This document shows, piece by piece, positions 1 through 9,605 of a stretch of 64,000 nt of DNA. Positions within the stretch are counted from its first letter, which is position 1, and each line of letters opens with the position of its first letter. Below the pieces are notes generated by a model. The model ran no database searches. It had not been told where the DNA came from and saw only the letters and a list, made by a program, of their open reading frames with translations. Position numbers and translations under genes: made by a program. Origin of the DNA: Moraxellaceae bacterium (lineage in GTDB: Bacteria > Pseudomonadota > Gammaproteobacteria > Pseudomonadales > Moraxellaceae); the NCBI GenBank assembly GCA_004173455.1, contig SECL01000012.1:20401-84400 (forward strand). Direction: 5' to 3'.

Positions 1-1973
1 TGCATCCGCTGCCTGCGCCAAGCGTGGATACCGGCATGGGTCTGGAGCGTATTAGCGCCGTGATGCAACATGTGCATTCCAACTATGAAATTGACCTGTT
101 CCAGCACTTGATTAAATCTGCCGCGCAAATTATTGGTATTGAGAATCAGAACCAGCCATCCTTGCGTGTACTGGCTGACCATGCCCGCTCCTGCTCGTTT
201 TTAATTGCAGATGGGGTAAATCCGAGCAATGAAGGCCGTGGCTATGTGTTGCGCCGGATCATTCGCCGTGCGGTACGCCATGGTAACAAGCTGGGTGCAA
301 CAGGCAGCTTTTTTCACAAGATGGTGCAACCCCTCATTGATGTGATGGGTGACGCTTATCCTGAGCTGGTCAAGCGTCGTGAGGTGGTTGAAGCCACTTT
401 GCTGAAAGAAGAAGAACAATTTGCCCGGACACTGGAGCAAGGTTTAAAGCTACTGGAAACTGAACTGGCACAGCTACAGAGCAATACTATTGCAGGTGCA
501 ACTGTATTTAAACTATACGACACCTATGGTTTTCCGGTTGATTTAACCGCAGACATTGCCCGCGAACGTAATCTGACTATTGATGAAGCCGGTTTTGAAG
601 CTGAAATGGCTCAGCAGCGCCAGCGTGCCCGTGATGCTGGCAAGTTCAATATTGATTACAACAGCATTGTTAAGGTCGATCAGGAATCAGTTTTCCACGG
701 CTATACCGACACACAAGGTCAAGGCAATATCGTTGCGCTGTACAAAGACGGTCAGGCGGTTGATGCCTTGCATGAAGGTGATGAAGGCCTGATTGTGCTG
801 GATCAAACCCCATTTTATGCTGAAAGCGGTGGTCAGGTAGGCGACACCGGCTTGCTGACTGCTGAAAATGGTATTTTTGAAGTTCAGGATACCAAAAAAT
901 CAGGCTCAGCCATTGTGCATCAGGGTCTGGTCACCATGGGCAGCGTGCAGGTTGCGCAAGCAGTACAGGCCACCGTTAAGGCGGATATGCGTGCAGCCAC
1001 TGCGCGCAATCACTCGGCCACTCACCTATTACATGCGGCTTTACGTCAGGTTTTGGGTGAGCATGTCACTCAGAAAGGTTCACTGGTATCGAGCAATGTA
1101 CTGCGTTTTGACTTTGCCAATGACCAGCCAGTGAGTTTTGAGCAATTACAGCATATTGAACGTCTGGTCAATGCAGAAGTGATTGCCAACACTCCTGTAT
1201 CGACCGAAGAACTGGACATTGAATCCGCCAAGAATAAAGGCGCGATGATGTTGTTTGGCGAAAAATATGGCGATAAAGTCCGTGTGCTGAGCATGGGCAG
1301 CCAAAAAGAAGACCGCCATTTTTCTATTGAGTTGTGTGGTGGTATTCACGTCAATCGTACTGGTGACATTGGCCTGTTCAAAATTGTTAGCGAAGGCGGA
1401 ATTGCTGCGGGTATTCGTCGGATTGAAGCCGTTACAGGTACTGCGGCACTGGGTGTTGTACAACAGGCAGATCAGCAATTGGCGCATATCAGCAGCTTAA
1501 TTAAAGCCCAGCGTGATCAGGTCTTTAGTCGTGTTGAAGCTCTGAACGACAATAATCGTTTGCTTGAAAAACAAATTGAGCGTTTAAACCAAAAGCTGGC
1601 ACATAGCCAAAGTGCTGAGCTGGTGGAAAAGGCGCAAGACATTGCCGGTATCAAAACCCTGATTGCAACGCTTGATCAAATGGATGGCAAAACCCTGCGT
1701 AATCTGCTGGATAGCGTGAAATCACGTTTGTCCGATGGTGTGATTGTGCTGGCTGCTACTGATGACGATAAGGTCAGCTTACTGGCTTCGGTTGGCAAAG
1801 ATCACACGACTCGCATTAAAGCTGGCGACATTATCAAGCACCTGACCCAGCAGCTTGGCGGCAAAGGTGGCGGCAAACCTGATCTGGCACAAGGTGGCGC
1901 GCCGCTTGCGCCTAACTATGCTGATGTCATGGGTAGTTTGCCGGACTGGCTGGCGACTCAAATGGCAGGTTAA
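1..1973 (+). CDS. alaS: Alanine--tRNA ligase (5'-truncated by window edge)
   Basis: Class II aminoacyl-tRNA synthetase that charges tRNA-Ala and, through its editing domain, clears Ser/Gly-tRNA-Ala. The frame is open from base 3, and the conserved end of the catalytic domain ([12 protein letters not shown]) is visible at once, so the first ~230 residues of this ~880-residue protein lie before the window. The editing-domain zinc motif [11 protein letters not shown], the matching [13 protein letters not shown] block and the C-terminal C-Ala (DHHA1) glycine-rich [14 protein letters not shown] segment are all present. The gene is intact to its stop. It is followed by a hairpin and then lysC, the order common in Acinetobacter and Pseudomonas relatives. 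Confidence 0.98.
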   Translation, partial: HPLPAPSVDTGMGLERISAVMQHVHSNYEIDLFQHLIKSAAQIIGIENQNQPSLRVLADHARSCSFLIADGVNPSNEGRGYVLRRIIRRAVRHGNKLGATGSFFHKMVQPLIDVMGDAYPELVKRREVVEATLLKEEEQFARTLEQGLKLLETELAQLQSNTIAGATVFKLYDTYGFPVDLTADIARERNLTIDEAGFEAEMAQQRQRARDAGKFNIDYNSIVKVDQESVFHGYTDTQGQGNIVALYKDGQAVDALHEGDEGLIVLDQTPFYAESGGQVGDTGLLTAENGIFEVQDTKKSGSAIVHQGLVTMGSVQVAQAVQATVKADMRAATARNHSATHLLHAALRQVLGEHVTQKGSLVSSNVLRFDFANDQPVSFEQLQHIERLVNAEVIANTPVSTEELDIESAKNKGAMMLFGEKYGDKVRVLSMGSQKEDRHFSIELCGGIHVNRTGDIGLFKIVSEGGIAAGIRRIEAVTGTAALGVVQQADQQLAHISSLIKAQRDQVFSRVEALNDNNRLLEKQIERLNQKLAHSQSAELVEKAQDIAGIKTLIATLDQMDGKTLRNLLDSVKSRLSDGVIVLAATDDDKVSLLASVGKDHTTRIKAGDIIKHLTQQLGGKGGGKPDLAQGGAPLAPNYADVMGSLPDWLATQMAG

Positions 1974-2024
1974 TTCAGTAAATTACTTCAATTTTGGGCA
2001 AGTTAAAGTAATAAATTTTAGTCA

Positions 2025-2056
2025 GGGCAATCGATAATTTATCTATCATTGCCCAT
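2025..2056 (+). terminator. Possible alaS terminator hairpin
   Basis: The arms gggcaat (2025-2031) and attgccc (2048-2054) pair, with an inner gata/tatc extension. Only a weak T-tract follows, so this may be a terminator or an attenuating structure between alaS and lysC. Confidence 0.4.
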
Positions 2057-2170
2057 TGTCTTTAAAAGTAATGTTTTTACAAGCAATTGATGAACGGTAT
2101 TATTCAGGCTTTTTTCATTGCGTTCATCAACATTGAAAAAGTTTGAATAATTGAATTAAATGGAATAATT

Positions 2171-3451
2171 ATGGCTTTAATTGTACAAAAATACGGCGGA
2201 ACTTCAATGGGGACTCCTGAGCGCATTTTAAATGTAGCTCGTCGGGTCAAACGCTGGCATGACCATGGTCATCGTGTGGTGGTGGTGGTGTCTGCCATGA
2301 GCGGCGAAACCAACCGCCTGCTGGGACTGGCAAAATCCATCACAGAAAATCCTGACCCGCGTGAGCTGGATCAGATGGTATCTACTGGTGAGCAAGTCAC
2401 TATTGCCATGCTGGCGATGGCGTTAAGATCCATTGATGTCGATGCCTGCTCTTACACGGGTCGTCAGGTCGGCATTCTGACTGACAGCTCGTTTAATAAA
2501 GCGCGCATTCAAAGTATTGATGCCGACTTAATGCACAAAGATTTAAACAGCGGCAAGGTACTGGTTGTTGCCGGTTTTCAGGGTGTAGATGAAGAAGGTC
2601 ATACCACCACATTGGGTCGTGGCGGTTCGGATACTACCGGTGTGGCGCTGGCTGCGGCGCTTAAAGCGGATGAATGCCAGATTTATACCGATGTGGATGG
2701 GGTTTATACCACCGACCCACGCGTTGCCCCTAAAGCCAAAAAACTGGATCGCATTACCTTTGAAGAAATGCTGGAAATGGCCAGTCTGGGTTCAAAAGTC
2801 CTGCAAATCCGCTCTGTAGAATTTGCGGGTAAATATCAGGTGCCGTTACGTGTCCTGTCCAGCTTTGATAATGACAATGATGGCGCCTTTGACGACGACT
2901 TTAAAAACAATGTTGGTACCTTAATCACCACTGAATCGGAACATACTATGGAACAGCCTATTATCTCTGGTATCGCCTTCAACCGTGACGAAGCAAAATT
3001 GACCATTCGCGGTGTCCCTGACCAGCCAGGTGTGGCATCACGCATCCTGTCGCCCATTGGTGAAGCCAACATTGAAATTGACATGATTGTGCAAAACATT
3101 GCAGCCGATGGCACCACCGACTTTACTTTCACCGTAAATCGCAGTGACTTTAAAAAAGCGTTAGGCCTACTAGAGCAGATTTCCAAAGATATTGGCGCGC
3201 GTGAAGTCGTGAGTGATGACAGTATTGTCAAGGTATCTATTGTCGGTGTGGGCATGCGCTCTCATGCTGGGGTCGCTAGCAAAATGTTTAGCGCACTGGC
3301 CAAAGAAGCCATTAATATCCAGATGATTTCTACTTCCGAGATTAAAATTTCGGTCGTGGTTGACGAAAAATATCTGGAACTGGCCGTTCGTAGCCTGCAT
3401 ACCGCGTTTGAACTGGATCGTGCGGTTGGCGAAAGCAGTGTTCGTGCCTAA
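2171..3451 (+). CDS. lysC: Aspartate kinase
   Basis: Phosphorylates aspartate in the first step of lysine, threonine and methionine synthesis. The 426-residue protein has an N-terminal amino-acid kinase domain (KYGGTSMG near the start, GRGGSDTTGVALAAAL around residue 150) and two C-terminal ACT domains (about 265-420) that in this family bind Lys/Thr for feedback control. It is a monofunctional enzyme without a homoserine dehydrogenase part. An in-frame ATG at 2948 (codon 260, MEQPIISGIAF) lies where the internally initiated beta subunit begins in the alpha2-beta2 aspartokinases of Corynebacterium and Bacillus. GGAA precedes the main ATG. Confidence 0.97.
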   Translation: MALIVQKYGGTSMGTPERILNVARRVKRWHDHGHRVVVVVSAMSGETNRLLGLAKSITENPDPRELDQMVSTGEQVTIAMLAMALRSIDVDACSYTGRQVGILTDSSFNKARIQSIDADLMHKDLNSGKVLVVAGFQGVDEEGHTTTLGRGGSDTTGVALAAALKADECQIYTDVDGVYTTDPRVAPKAKKLDRITFEEMLEMASLGSKVLQIRSVEFAGKYQVPLRVLSSFDNDNDGAFDDDFKNNVGTLITTESEHTMEQPIISGIAFNRDEAKLTIRGVPDQPGVASRILSPIGEANIEIDMIVQNIAADGTTDFTFTVNRSDFKKALGLLEQISKDIGAREVVSDDSIVKVSIVGVGMRSHAGVASKMFSALAKEAINIQMISTSEIKISVVVDEKYLELAVRSLHTAFELDRAVGESSVRA

Positions 3452-3498
3452 TCACGTTGGTCTATAAGCCCGGAATATTGCATAAAAGCATGCAGCAA

Positions 3499-3535
3499 AA
3501 GCAACTGTTTCATGTTAAATTGGTCACAGTTGCTT
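3499..3535. repeat. Inverted repeat between lysC and csrA
   Basis: Perfect 10-bp arms aagcaactgt (3499-3508) and acagttgctt (3526-3535) flank a 17-nt loop. No T-run follows, so this is not a typical intrinsic terminator. It may be an mRNA 3'-end structure or a protein site. Confidence 0.4.
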
Positions 3536-3668
3536 GCAACAACTGCAAGAGCATTCCATGTAAAATAAGCGGAATATAAAAGCCACTGTTTGTTTTACAA
3601 AAAAATGTAGATAAGGCTATTCGGTAAAATAACTTTAAGCGATACTGATCATATAAATCAGCTATGCT

Positions 3669-3687
3669 GGAAAGATGGATACAAGGA
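3669..3687 (+). promoter_or_regulatory. Triple GGA motif in csrA leader (candidate CsrA autoregulation)
   Basis: GGA occurs at 3669, 3677 and 3685, exactly 8 nt apart, in the 26 nt upstream of the csrA start. The last one is within the ribosome binding site. CsrA/RsmA binds GGA in leaders and is known to repress its own translation in E. coli; extension to this gene is inference. Confidence 0.5.
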
Positions 3688-3694
3688 GAAGAGA

Positions 3695-3934
3695 ATGCTT
3701 ATTCTGACTCGCCGCGTCGGGGAAACCCTGATGATTGGGGATGAAGTTAGCGTCACCGTGTTGGGCGTTAAAGGTAATCAGGTGCGTATTGGTGTCAATG
3801 CACCCAAAGAAGTGTCGGTACATCGCGAAGAGATTTACCAGCGTATTCAGCATGAGCGCGCTATGCATGAACATTTACAACATCTGGAACAGGATTATCA
3901 GCCCTCGTTTGATGACGACAGTTATAATCGCTAG
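3695..3934 (+). CDS. csrA: Carbon storage regulator CsrA
   Basis: Small dimeric RNA-binding protein that controls translation and stability of mRNAs carrying GGA motifs. The sequence opens with the family signature [16 protein letters not shown] and contains [15 protein letters not shown] and [10 protein letters not shown]. At 79 residues it is longer than the 61-residue E. coli protein because of an extra acidic tail, as is usual in Moraxellaceae. A strong AAGGAG ribosome binding site lies 8 nt upstream. The gene is preceded by lysC and followed by an intrinsic terminator. Confidence 0.97.
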   Translation: MLILTRRVGETLMIGDEVSVTVLGVKGNQVRIGVNAPKEVSVHREEIYQRIQHERAMHEHLQHLEQDYQPSFDDDSYNR

Positions 3935-3986
3935 TTGATGAAAGTACTGATGTATCTCTGTTTAAGTGATTGAGCAGGTGATTGAT

Positions 3987-4010
3987 AAGCGGCTTAGGCC
4001 GCTTTTATTT
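3987..4010 (+). terminator. Intrinsic terminator after csrA
   Basis: Stem aagcggc (3987-3993), loop ttag, stem gccgctt (3998-4004), followed by a T-rich run. It overlaps the 3' end of the convergent AroE-like gene. Confidence 0.8.
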
Positions 4011-4859
4011 TGGGCTTTGTTGAGTCATAAAGTCCAGCATGAGCGCCAACTGACTATTAAGCATGTTTAACCCTGTATGTGTCTTTATACCCAGACGATT
4101 TGCCAGTTGCAATAATGCAGTTTGTTCGGGCGCAATCACGCATTCAGCGACCAATGCACACTGTTTGATTATGTTTGATGGAAACGGCAATTCATCTTGC
4201 GACTGCATGCCCAGACTACTGGCATTAATGGCAATATCAAAGCCCTCTTGGAATGCTGCTGCATTTGCCTGACTTAATGGTACATCTATGAGGTTCTCAC
4301 CCGTCTCTCCCACAGTGACTTTAAATTCTGGATAGGCCAGCACCAGCTGATCTTTTAAAAATTCTGCTTTTTGACGACTACGATTATCAATTCGTAAGGA
4401 TTGACAACCGTGGCGCGCCAGTGCAAATGCAATCGCCGATGCAGCACCACCTGCTCCGCGCATTAGGCAATGACTGCCCTGCACGCGATATTCTGCAGCC
4501 AGTAAACCGGCAATAAAGCCTTCACCATCCAGAATATGGCCATGCAGCTTGCCAAACTGATCGCGATAAATCACATTAACTGCCCCAACCGCTTTTGCTT
4601 CAGGGGTTAGCTCATCTAGCAAAGCACAAATCGCCACCTTGTGCGGCATAGTAATGACTGCCCCACAAAAATTCTGCATATGACGTAAGCCACTTATCAC
4701 AGCATCTAAATTGCCACTACTGACGTGCATGGGAACCAGTACATAATCATCCTGCTTAGCTTGCTCAACCAGCAGTTGATTGATGCATGCTGGTGTTTTG
4801 GCCTGTGCTACAGGATCACCAATTAACGCCAGAATTCTGGTTTTGCCAGTAATAGTCAT
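4005..4859 (-). CDS. Shikimate dehydrogenase family protein (AroE-like paralogue)
   Basis: NAD(P)-dependent oxidoreductase of the shikimate/quinate dehydrogenase family, 284 residues. The catalytic Lys (ITMPHK, K74), the Asn of VGAVN (N95) and the Asp of LDGEGF (D111) are present, and a dinucleotide-binding loop GAGGAA follows at about 136-140. The N-terminal substrate pocket differs from true AroE: the usual HSKSP serine motif reads QAKTP, so the first serine is Ala and the second Thr. This suggests an AroE-like paralogue acting on a related compound rather than the housekeeping enzyme, which would then lie elsewhere. The gene stands alone and converges with csrA. Confidence 0.8.
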   Translation of the reverse strand: MTITGKTRILALIGDPVAQAKTPACINQLLVEQAKQDDYVLVPMHVSSGNLDAVISGLRHMQNFCGAVITMPHKVAICALLDELTPEAKAVGAVNVIYRDQFGKLHGHILDGEGFIAGLLAAEYRVQGSHCLMRGAGGAASAIAFALARHGCQSLRIDNRSRQKAEFLKDQLVLAYPEFKVTVGETGENLIDVPLSQANAAAFQEGFDIAINASSLGMQSQDELPFPSNIIKQCALVAECVIAPEQTALLQLANRLGIKTHTGLNMLNSQLALMLDFMTQQSPK

Positions 4860-5320
4860 TTTAATTTACCCTATTAATTGGTTTTAGTTTAATTTTGATG
4901 GTAGCAGCTTGATTTTAAGTTATATTGCGGCTTTTCTTAAAATAGCTATCAGGGCTGTTATTTTAATCTGTAGTCCAACTCAAATATTAGCTTTTATTTA
5001 AAAATACATTATTTTTTACATGTTACGGCAGTTTCTCAAAAGCAAAGCGCAACAAATTATTTCATTAAAATGTTATATAAAACAATCAGCTAAGTTTATA
5101 TATTTTTTAAAAAACTTCTAAAAAACTCTCGACAATAAAACTGCTAAAATTCGTGGCTATTTTTTATGCTATACAATTTGCTCATGCATAACGGATTATG
5201 TCGCCCAGACTGGCTTACGGGCAGAATATGCGGTTAACAACGATAATCCGGGCAATGTAGGCAAGGCTTGCTTTAAGCAATCCTTAATGTTTTGTCGAAA
5301 ATGGATAAAAGGAATGAACG
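4860..5320. other. Gene-free AT-rich spacer between divergent genes
   Basis: This 461-bp region lies between the divergent AroE-like gene and the small gene at 5321. No convincing coding frame, RNA gene or repeat was recognised. It presumably holds the promoters of both genes. AAGGAA lies just upstream of the ATG at 5321. Confidence 0.6.
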
Positions 5321-5593
5321 ATGACAAGCAAACACTCCACACAGCATCGCCGTGATGCCATTATTGGAATTGATCCACTATTAAATGCTTATTTTATGTC
5401 ACTGGTGGAAGATGGTGAAGAAGTTGGCGATCCTCTGGTGTTTATCTTTCATGGTGAAGATGATAGCCCGTCAGCACAGGCACAGATCAAACGTGTTAAA
5501 TATTTAAAGGAATTATGGGTGCATGAAACCCGAAGCTTTGATGATATGGCGCGACTATATGGCTCAGCACCAATAATGGAATCACAGGTCTAG
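5321..5593 (+). CDS. Small acidic conserved-looking protein of unknown function
   Basis: A 90-residue, mostly hydrophilic protein with several acidic clusters (VEDGEEVGD, HGEDDSP) and no signal peptide or membrane segment. A good ribosome binding site (aaaaggaatgaacg before ATG) and a strong terminator directly after the stop argue for a real monocistronic gene. I do not recognise a family. It may be a short regulator or adaptor, but nothing in the sequence shows this. Confidence 0.75.
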   Translation: MTSKHSTQHRRDAIIGIDPLLNAYFMSLVEDGEEVGDPLVFIFHGEDDSPSAQAQIKRVKYLKELWVHETRSFDDMARLYGSAPIMESQV

Positions 5594-5622
5594 ACTGCGA
5601 ATCAAACCTTGCTGCTGCATCT

Positions 5623-5650
5623 AGCCTGCTCTCATCAGCAGGCTATTTTT
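5623..5650 (+). terminator. Intrinsic terminator after the 90-aa gene
   Basis: Perfect 8-bp stem agcctgct (5623-5630) / agcaggct (5637-5644), 6-nt loop, then attttt. Confidence 0.8.
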
Positions 5651-5666
5651 CTAAAAGAAATTTTAT

Positions 5667-6329
5667 TTAATCCGATCTATCCTGTCCGTATTTTTTAACA
5701 GGGCCATAGCTTTTACGATGCTCTGGTAAAATACCGTGCGTTGCCATGGCTTCAAGATGCGCCTTGGTAGGATAACCCTTGTGCTTTGCAAAGCCATAGT
5801 GCGGATGCTGACGATCCAGCGCCTGTAACTGCCGGTCACGGGTGACTTTGGCCAGAATACTCGCTGCACCAATGCTATGCTCTAGGCCATCTCCCCCTAC
5901 AATTGCCTGACAGTTAATAGCGGTATCCGGACAACGGTTTCCATCAATCAAAGCCAAATTTGGTTTTATGATTAAACCTTCAATGGCGCGTTTCATGGCC
6001 AGCATGGTCGCGTGCAAAATATTCAATTCATCAATTTCTTCATGCGTGGCTTCTGCAATACACCACGCCAGTGCGTGCTGCTGAATCTGGTCAAATAATA
6101 GCTCGCGCTTTTTTTCTGACAGTTTTTTGGAGTCATTTAACCCGCTAATAGGATGATTAGGATCTAGAATCACTGCTGCGGTAACTACCGAACCAATGAG
6201 TGGCCCACGCCCGGCTTCATCGACACCTGCAACCAGTAATGAAGTATCAGGCAAGATTAATTCCGGGTTTAACACCGACCGCGCTAAAATTCGTGGTGGA
6301 TAATTGTTTTGATTAGCTAGTAGCGGCAT
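5667..6329 (-). CDS. rnhB: Ribonuclease HII
   Basis: Endonuclease that nicks RNA in RNA/DNA hybrids and starts removal of single ribonucleotides from DNA. The 220-residue protein carries the signature [14 protein letters not shown] (metal ligands D37, E38), a further acidic site in ALIDGNRCP, and the [12 protein letters not shown] motif. It is about 20 residues longer at the N-terminus than E. coli RnhB. Its ATG overlaps the lpxB stop by one base (TAATG), so the two genes are probably translationally coupled. Confidence 0.96.
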   Translation of the reverse strand: MPLLANQNNYPPRILARSVLNPELILPDTSLLVAGVDEAGRGPLIGSVVTAAVILDPNHPISGLNDSKKLSEKKRELLFDQIQQHALAWCIAEATHEEIDELNILHATMLAMKRAIEGLIIKPNLALIDGNRCPDTAINCQAIVGGDGLEHSIGAASILAKVTRDRQLQALDRQHPHYGFAKHKGYPTKAHLEAMATHGILPEHRKSYGPVKKYGQDRSD

Positions 6330-7513
6330 TATGTTTTATCCAGCAAGCCCAGCACAGCCACTGCCGGATTAATCGCTTGCTGTCCCTGTAATTGTCGATG
6401 AATGGCCGTTAGGGCGTTTTGCTGAATTTGACCCTTTGGCGTTTCCAGTAAAGCAATTGCCGCCTGATATACCTTATCCGGGGTCGCATCATACTGAATC
6501 AATTCTGGCACTATTTCACGATTGGCCAGAATATTGGGCAGTGATTTATACGGAATCCTGACCATAAAGCTGGCAATCAAATAAGTGAACCAGTGCAGTT
6601 TGTACACCACGACCATAGGGCGGCCAAACAATAGGCATTCCAGCGTCGCCGTGCCTGACGCCAGCAAAACCAGATCACTGGCCGCCATGACATCCCGTCC
6701 GACCTTACTCTTGCTTTCCTGCGCATGAATAACCTGTACAGCCTGACTGAACTGACTGGGATAACTGGCTAGAATCTGCTGGATTTGTTCAAAACGAGCC
6801 TGATTAATAGCAGGCACCAGAAACTTAAGGTCTGGCTGGGTTTGCAACAGCTTGAATGCACTATCAAACAGTAATGGGGCAAGCCGTGATACCTCGCCCG
6901 AGCGGCTACCCGGTAAAATACCTACGATGGTTTGAGCGGGATCAAGCCTCAATAATTGTTTAGACAAGGCCAGATCATGCTGGAGTGGAATTTCCTGTGC
7001 CAAAGGATGCCCTACAAACACAGCAGGCACCTGATGTTTTAAATAAAAATCCACTTCAAAGGGAAATAGGCACAACACCAGATCAACTGCGGCACGAATG
7101 CCATGCACACGTCCCTGCCGCCATGCCCATACCGACGGGCTGACATACTGCACTGTTTTAATACCCAATGGCTTGAGCTGGCTAGACAAGCGCAGGTTAA
7201 AATCGGGGGCATCAATACCAACAAAAATATCGACAGGGTTATTTTTCCAGCGGGCAACCAGATCATCACGGATAGCAAACAGCTCTTTGAGTCGTCCCAT
7301 TACCTCGACTAATCCCATCACTGCCAGCCTTTCCATAGGATAAATGCTATCAAAGCCTTCTGCTATCATTTGCGGGCCACCGATACCCTCAAAGCTGGCC
7401 ACAATACCCTGTGCCTTAAAAGCACGTATAAGTGCAACGCCTAGCGTATCCCCTGACACTTCACCCACCACGATACCAATTCGTAAAGGTTTACCATGTG
7501 GTTGATGTGGCAT
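6329..7513 (-). CDS. lpxB: Lipid-A-disaccharide synthase
   Basis: Glycosyltransferase family 19 enzyme that joins UDP-2,3-diacylglucosamine and lipid X into the lipid A disaccharide at the inner membrane. The N-terminal [14 protein letters not shown], the GIGGPQM segment, [21 protein letters not shown] and the C-terminal SGTATLE motif are all present. The frame is open further upstream to a GTG at 7591, but the ATG at 7513 gives the usual short lead before IGIVVGE and has GGAACAG upstream, so I chose it (about 394 residues). It is followed directly by rnhB; lpxA and fabZ are not in the window. Confidence 0.95.
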   Translation of the reverse strand: MPHQPHGKPLRIGIVVGEVSGDTLGVALIRAFKAQGIVASFEGIGGPQMIAEGFDSIYPMERLAVMGLVEVMGRLKELFAIRDDLVARWKNNPVDIFVGIDAPDFNLRLSSQLKPLGIKTVQYVSPSVWAWRQGRVHGIRAAVDLVLCLFPFEVDFYLKHQVPAVFVGHPLAQEIPLQHDLALSKQLLRLDPAQTIVGILPGSRSGEVSRLAPLLFDSAFKLLQTQPDLKFLVPAINQARFEQIQQILASYPSQFSQAVQVIHAQESKSKVGRDVMAASDLVLLASGTATLECLLFGRPMVVVYKLHWFTYLIASFMVRIPYKSLPNILANREIVPELIQYDATPDKVYQAAIALLETPKGQIQQNALTAIHRQLQGQQAINPAVAVLGLLDKT

Positions 7514-7789
7514 GATTTGCTGTTCCATTAAAATGATGGATTGTTGATTTTGGCTATTTTGTGAGTTGGAAACAATGTGGGGCGTGGTCACTGTGTACGA
7601 CTAACCTGAACCTGTAATGGCGGCAGTGTAGCATTAATTATTTGGTTTCTTAAAAGCCCCATGGTTAAAAAGCCGTCTAGGCCTTATCGGCACAACACGG
7701 CTACATAGCCAATAGAACATGGCAATAGATAGGAAACGAGTTAAGGAAAGCCATCCATCTAGAGCAGGAGTTTTGCTCATTCATACTCC

Positions 7790-8113
7790 TTAACGATGAT
7801 CATCACGCCAGCCATCATGATCGTCATCACGATCATACTTCCTATCCCAACGAGATCTGTCATTTCCATCATCACGATCACGGTTGTGATTCCAGTTTCT
7901 GCGATCGTCATTGCGGCCACTGTTCCAGTCCCTTTTGTCAACTCCATTATGATGCGGATGTCGATAGCTACCGTCATCCAAGGGCGTGACTGCACAGCCG
8001 CCTAGTGTCAATAGCAGTATTCCGCTTGCTGTAGCAACCAAATAGCGGCTCATGGTATTTTGCATCGATTTTTTAACAGAATTTTTCATAGATTTTTGCA
8101 GGAAAATTTGCAT
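7790..8113 (-). CDS. Putative lipoprotein with charged low-complexity C-terminus
   Basis: The N-terminus has Lys residues, a hydrophobic stretch (YLVATASGILLLTL) and a lipobox LGGC, followed by a mature part very rich in Asp, Arg, Asn, His and Trp (repeated DRD, RDD, NRD and HD units). It should be exported and lipidated. No family is recognised; similar low-complexity tails occur in various envelope or metal-related lipoproteins. The start is uncertain: internal ATGs at 8065 and 8053 would shorten the signal peptide. No strong ribosome binding site is visible at any of them. Confidence 0.65.
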   Translation of the reverse strand: MQIFLQKSMKNSVKKSMQNTMSRYLVATASGILLLTLGGCAVTPLDDGSYRHPHHNGVDKRDWNSGRNDDRRNWNHNRDRDDGNDRSRWDRKYDRDDDHDGWRDDHR

Positions 8114-8271
8114 GATGTTTTACTCAGGTCTAGTCATGCTTTAGTGTCGCAGATTTATGCTGATGTTCTTGAATGACCAGTTGGTATTTATAGATGTTTA
8201 AAGAGTGCTTAAGTAAATCTTGGATATATTTTTATACTTAATTTCGATTCTCTCCTAATAACCTAACCCAT

Positions 8272-8301
8272 AAAAAAACGCCCTTTTGGACGCTTTTTTT
8301 T
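8272..8301 (-). terminator. Intrinsic terminator downstream of the FabH-like gene
   Basis: Read on the minus strand, gcgtcc-aaaa-gggcgt forms a hairpin with G-U pairs, followed by at least seven T. A long A-run precedes it, so it could also act on the plus strand. Confidence 0.65.
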
Positions 8302-8339
8302 TCGATCATCATATAATCATCAAAAAATTATCATGGCGT

Positions 8340-9455
8340 TCAACTGACTTTTTTGACAATAACAGAGCCAATTGAATAGCCTGCTCCAAATGAACAAATC
8401 ACGCCCAAATCGCCATCTTGCAAATCTTTTGAATGTTTGTGGAAAGCAATAATAGAACCTGCTGAGCTGGTATTGGCATATTCATCCAGAATAATCGGGG
8501 CGCGCCCCGCTTCGGCTTCATGCCCCAGCATCATTTTTAAAATAAACTGGTTCATATTTTCATTGGCTTGATGTAACCAATAACGCTGTACATCTTCAAC
8601 ACTCAAATTATGTTTTGCCAGATGTTCTGTAATGGTTTTGGCCACCAAAGGAGATACTTCGCGATAAACCTTTTGGCCATTTTGGACAAACAATTTATCT
8701 GCTTTACCAACACCAGATTCATCACCACGGTTGAGGAAGCCAAAGTTATTACGGATATTATTGGAAAACTGAGTTAATAATTGCGTGCCTAATACTTCAA
8801 AACCGGGCTTGCTGTCGCTTTCTTCTACCACGATGGCAGTGGCCACATCACCAAAAATAAAGTGACTGCTGTAATCAGTCCAGTTTAAATGTCCTGATGT
8901 AATTTCTGCATTGACCACCAGTACACGCTTGGCCGAACCTGCCTTGATGGCATCAACTGCCTGTTGCAGGCCAAAAGTTGCAGCACTACATGCTACGTTC
9001 ATGTCAAAGGCATAGCCATGGGTCATGCCAAGCGCAGCCTGAATTTCAATAGCCACAGCGGGATAAGCACGCTGCATGTTAGAGCAAGCCAAAATAACGG
9101 CATCAATATCATCAGGCGTTAAACCCGCATTTTCAATGGCTTCACGTGCCGCGGCCGCGCCCATTTCGGCTTGAATTGACCATTCGTCATTACCACGTTC
9201 GGGAATAATCGGTGTCATACGTTTGGGATCAAGTACGCCTTCCTTGTTTACCACATAGCGCGACTTGATGCCGGATACTTTTTGGATAAAGGGTGCAGAT
9301 GAACCACGCTTGGCTGTTCGCGTGCCTGCTTCAATGGCCGCCGCATTTTCCTGATTGTAGTGTTCGACATAAGCATTCAGGCTTTGTACCAGCTCTTCAT
9401 TGCTGATGGATTCTGGTGGTGTATATAGCCCGGTTCCGGTAATACGAATGCTCAT
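8340..9455 (-). CDS. Beta-ketoacyl-ACP synthase III family protein (FabH-like)
   Basis: Thiolase-fold condensing enzyme, 371 residues, longer than E. coli FabH (317). The catalytic triad is complete: Cys156 in [11 protein letters not shown], His295 in YWLHQANEN, Asn328 in [10 protein letters not shown]. The length and the extended N-terminal segment ([13 protein letters not shown]) resemble the Pseudomonas PA3286-type FabH homologue that condenses octanoyl-CoA with malonyl-ACP, which suggests an acyl-CoA primed route into fatty acid synthesis; that is inference from family likeness. AGGAG lies just upstream of ATG. No other fatty acid synthesis gene is nearby. Confidence 0.9.
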   Translation of the reverse strand: MSIRITGTGLYTPPESISNEELVQSLNAYVEHYNQENAAAIEAGTRTAKRGSSAPFIQKVSGIKSRYVVNKEGVLDPKRMTPIIPERGNDEWSIQAEMGAAAAREAIENAGLTPDDIDAVILACSNMQRAYPAVAIEIQAALGMTHGYAFDMNVACSAATFGLQQAVDAIKAGSAKRVLVVNAEITSGHLNWTDYSSHFIFGDVATAIVVEESDSKPGFEVLGTQLLTQFSNNIRNNFGFLNRGDESGVGKADKLFVQNGQKVYREVSPLVAKTITEHLAKHNLSVEDVQRYWLHQANENMNQFILKMMLGHEAEAGRAPIILDEYANTSSAGSIIAFHKHSKDLQDGDLGVICSFGAGYSIGSVIVKKVS

Positions 9456-9605
9456 GAATCACTCCTGTCATTTATTGTGGCGTTGCCTGCATTGCACCCA
9501 ATAGTAAATGAATATTATAGATTTGGCTTTAAAAACTTAATCCTAAAATACGCCGTCATTATCTCACTGAATCACGTCACTCAATCAGTTTACTGAATCA
9601 TGATG

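Noticed and set aside
2050..2170. Lysine riboswitch upstream of lysC
   Set aside because: The leader is short and lacks the conserved lysine-element helices; only a simple hairpin is visible.
2836..3255. 139-codon open frame opposite lysC
   Set aside because: Antisense shadow of the ACT-domain region; no recognisable motifs.
7796..8005. Plus-strand frame rich in Ile/Thr/Val opposite the lipoprotein gene
   Set aside because: It arises from the repetitive GAT/CGT-rich codons of the lipoprotein read in reverse; no start signals.
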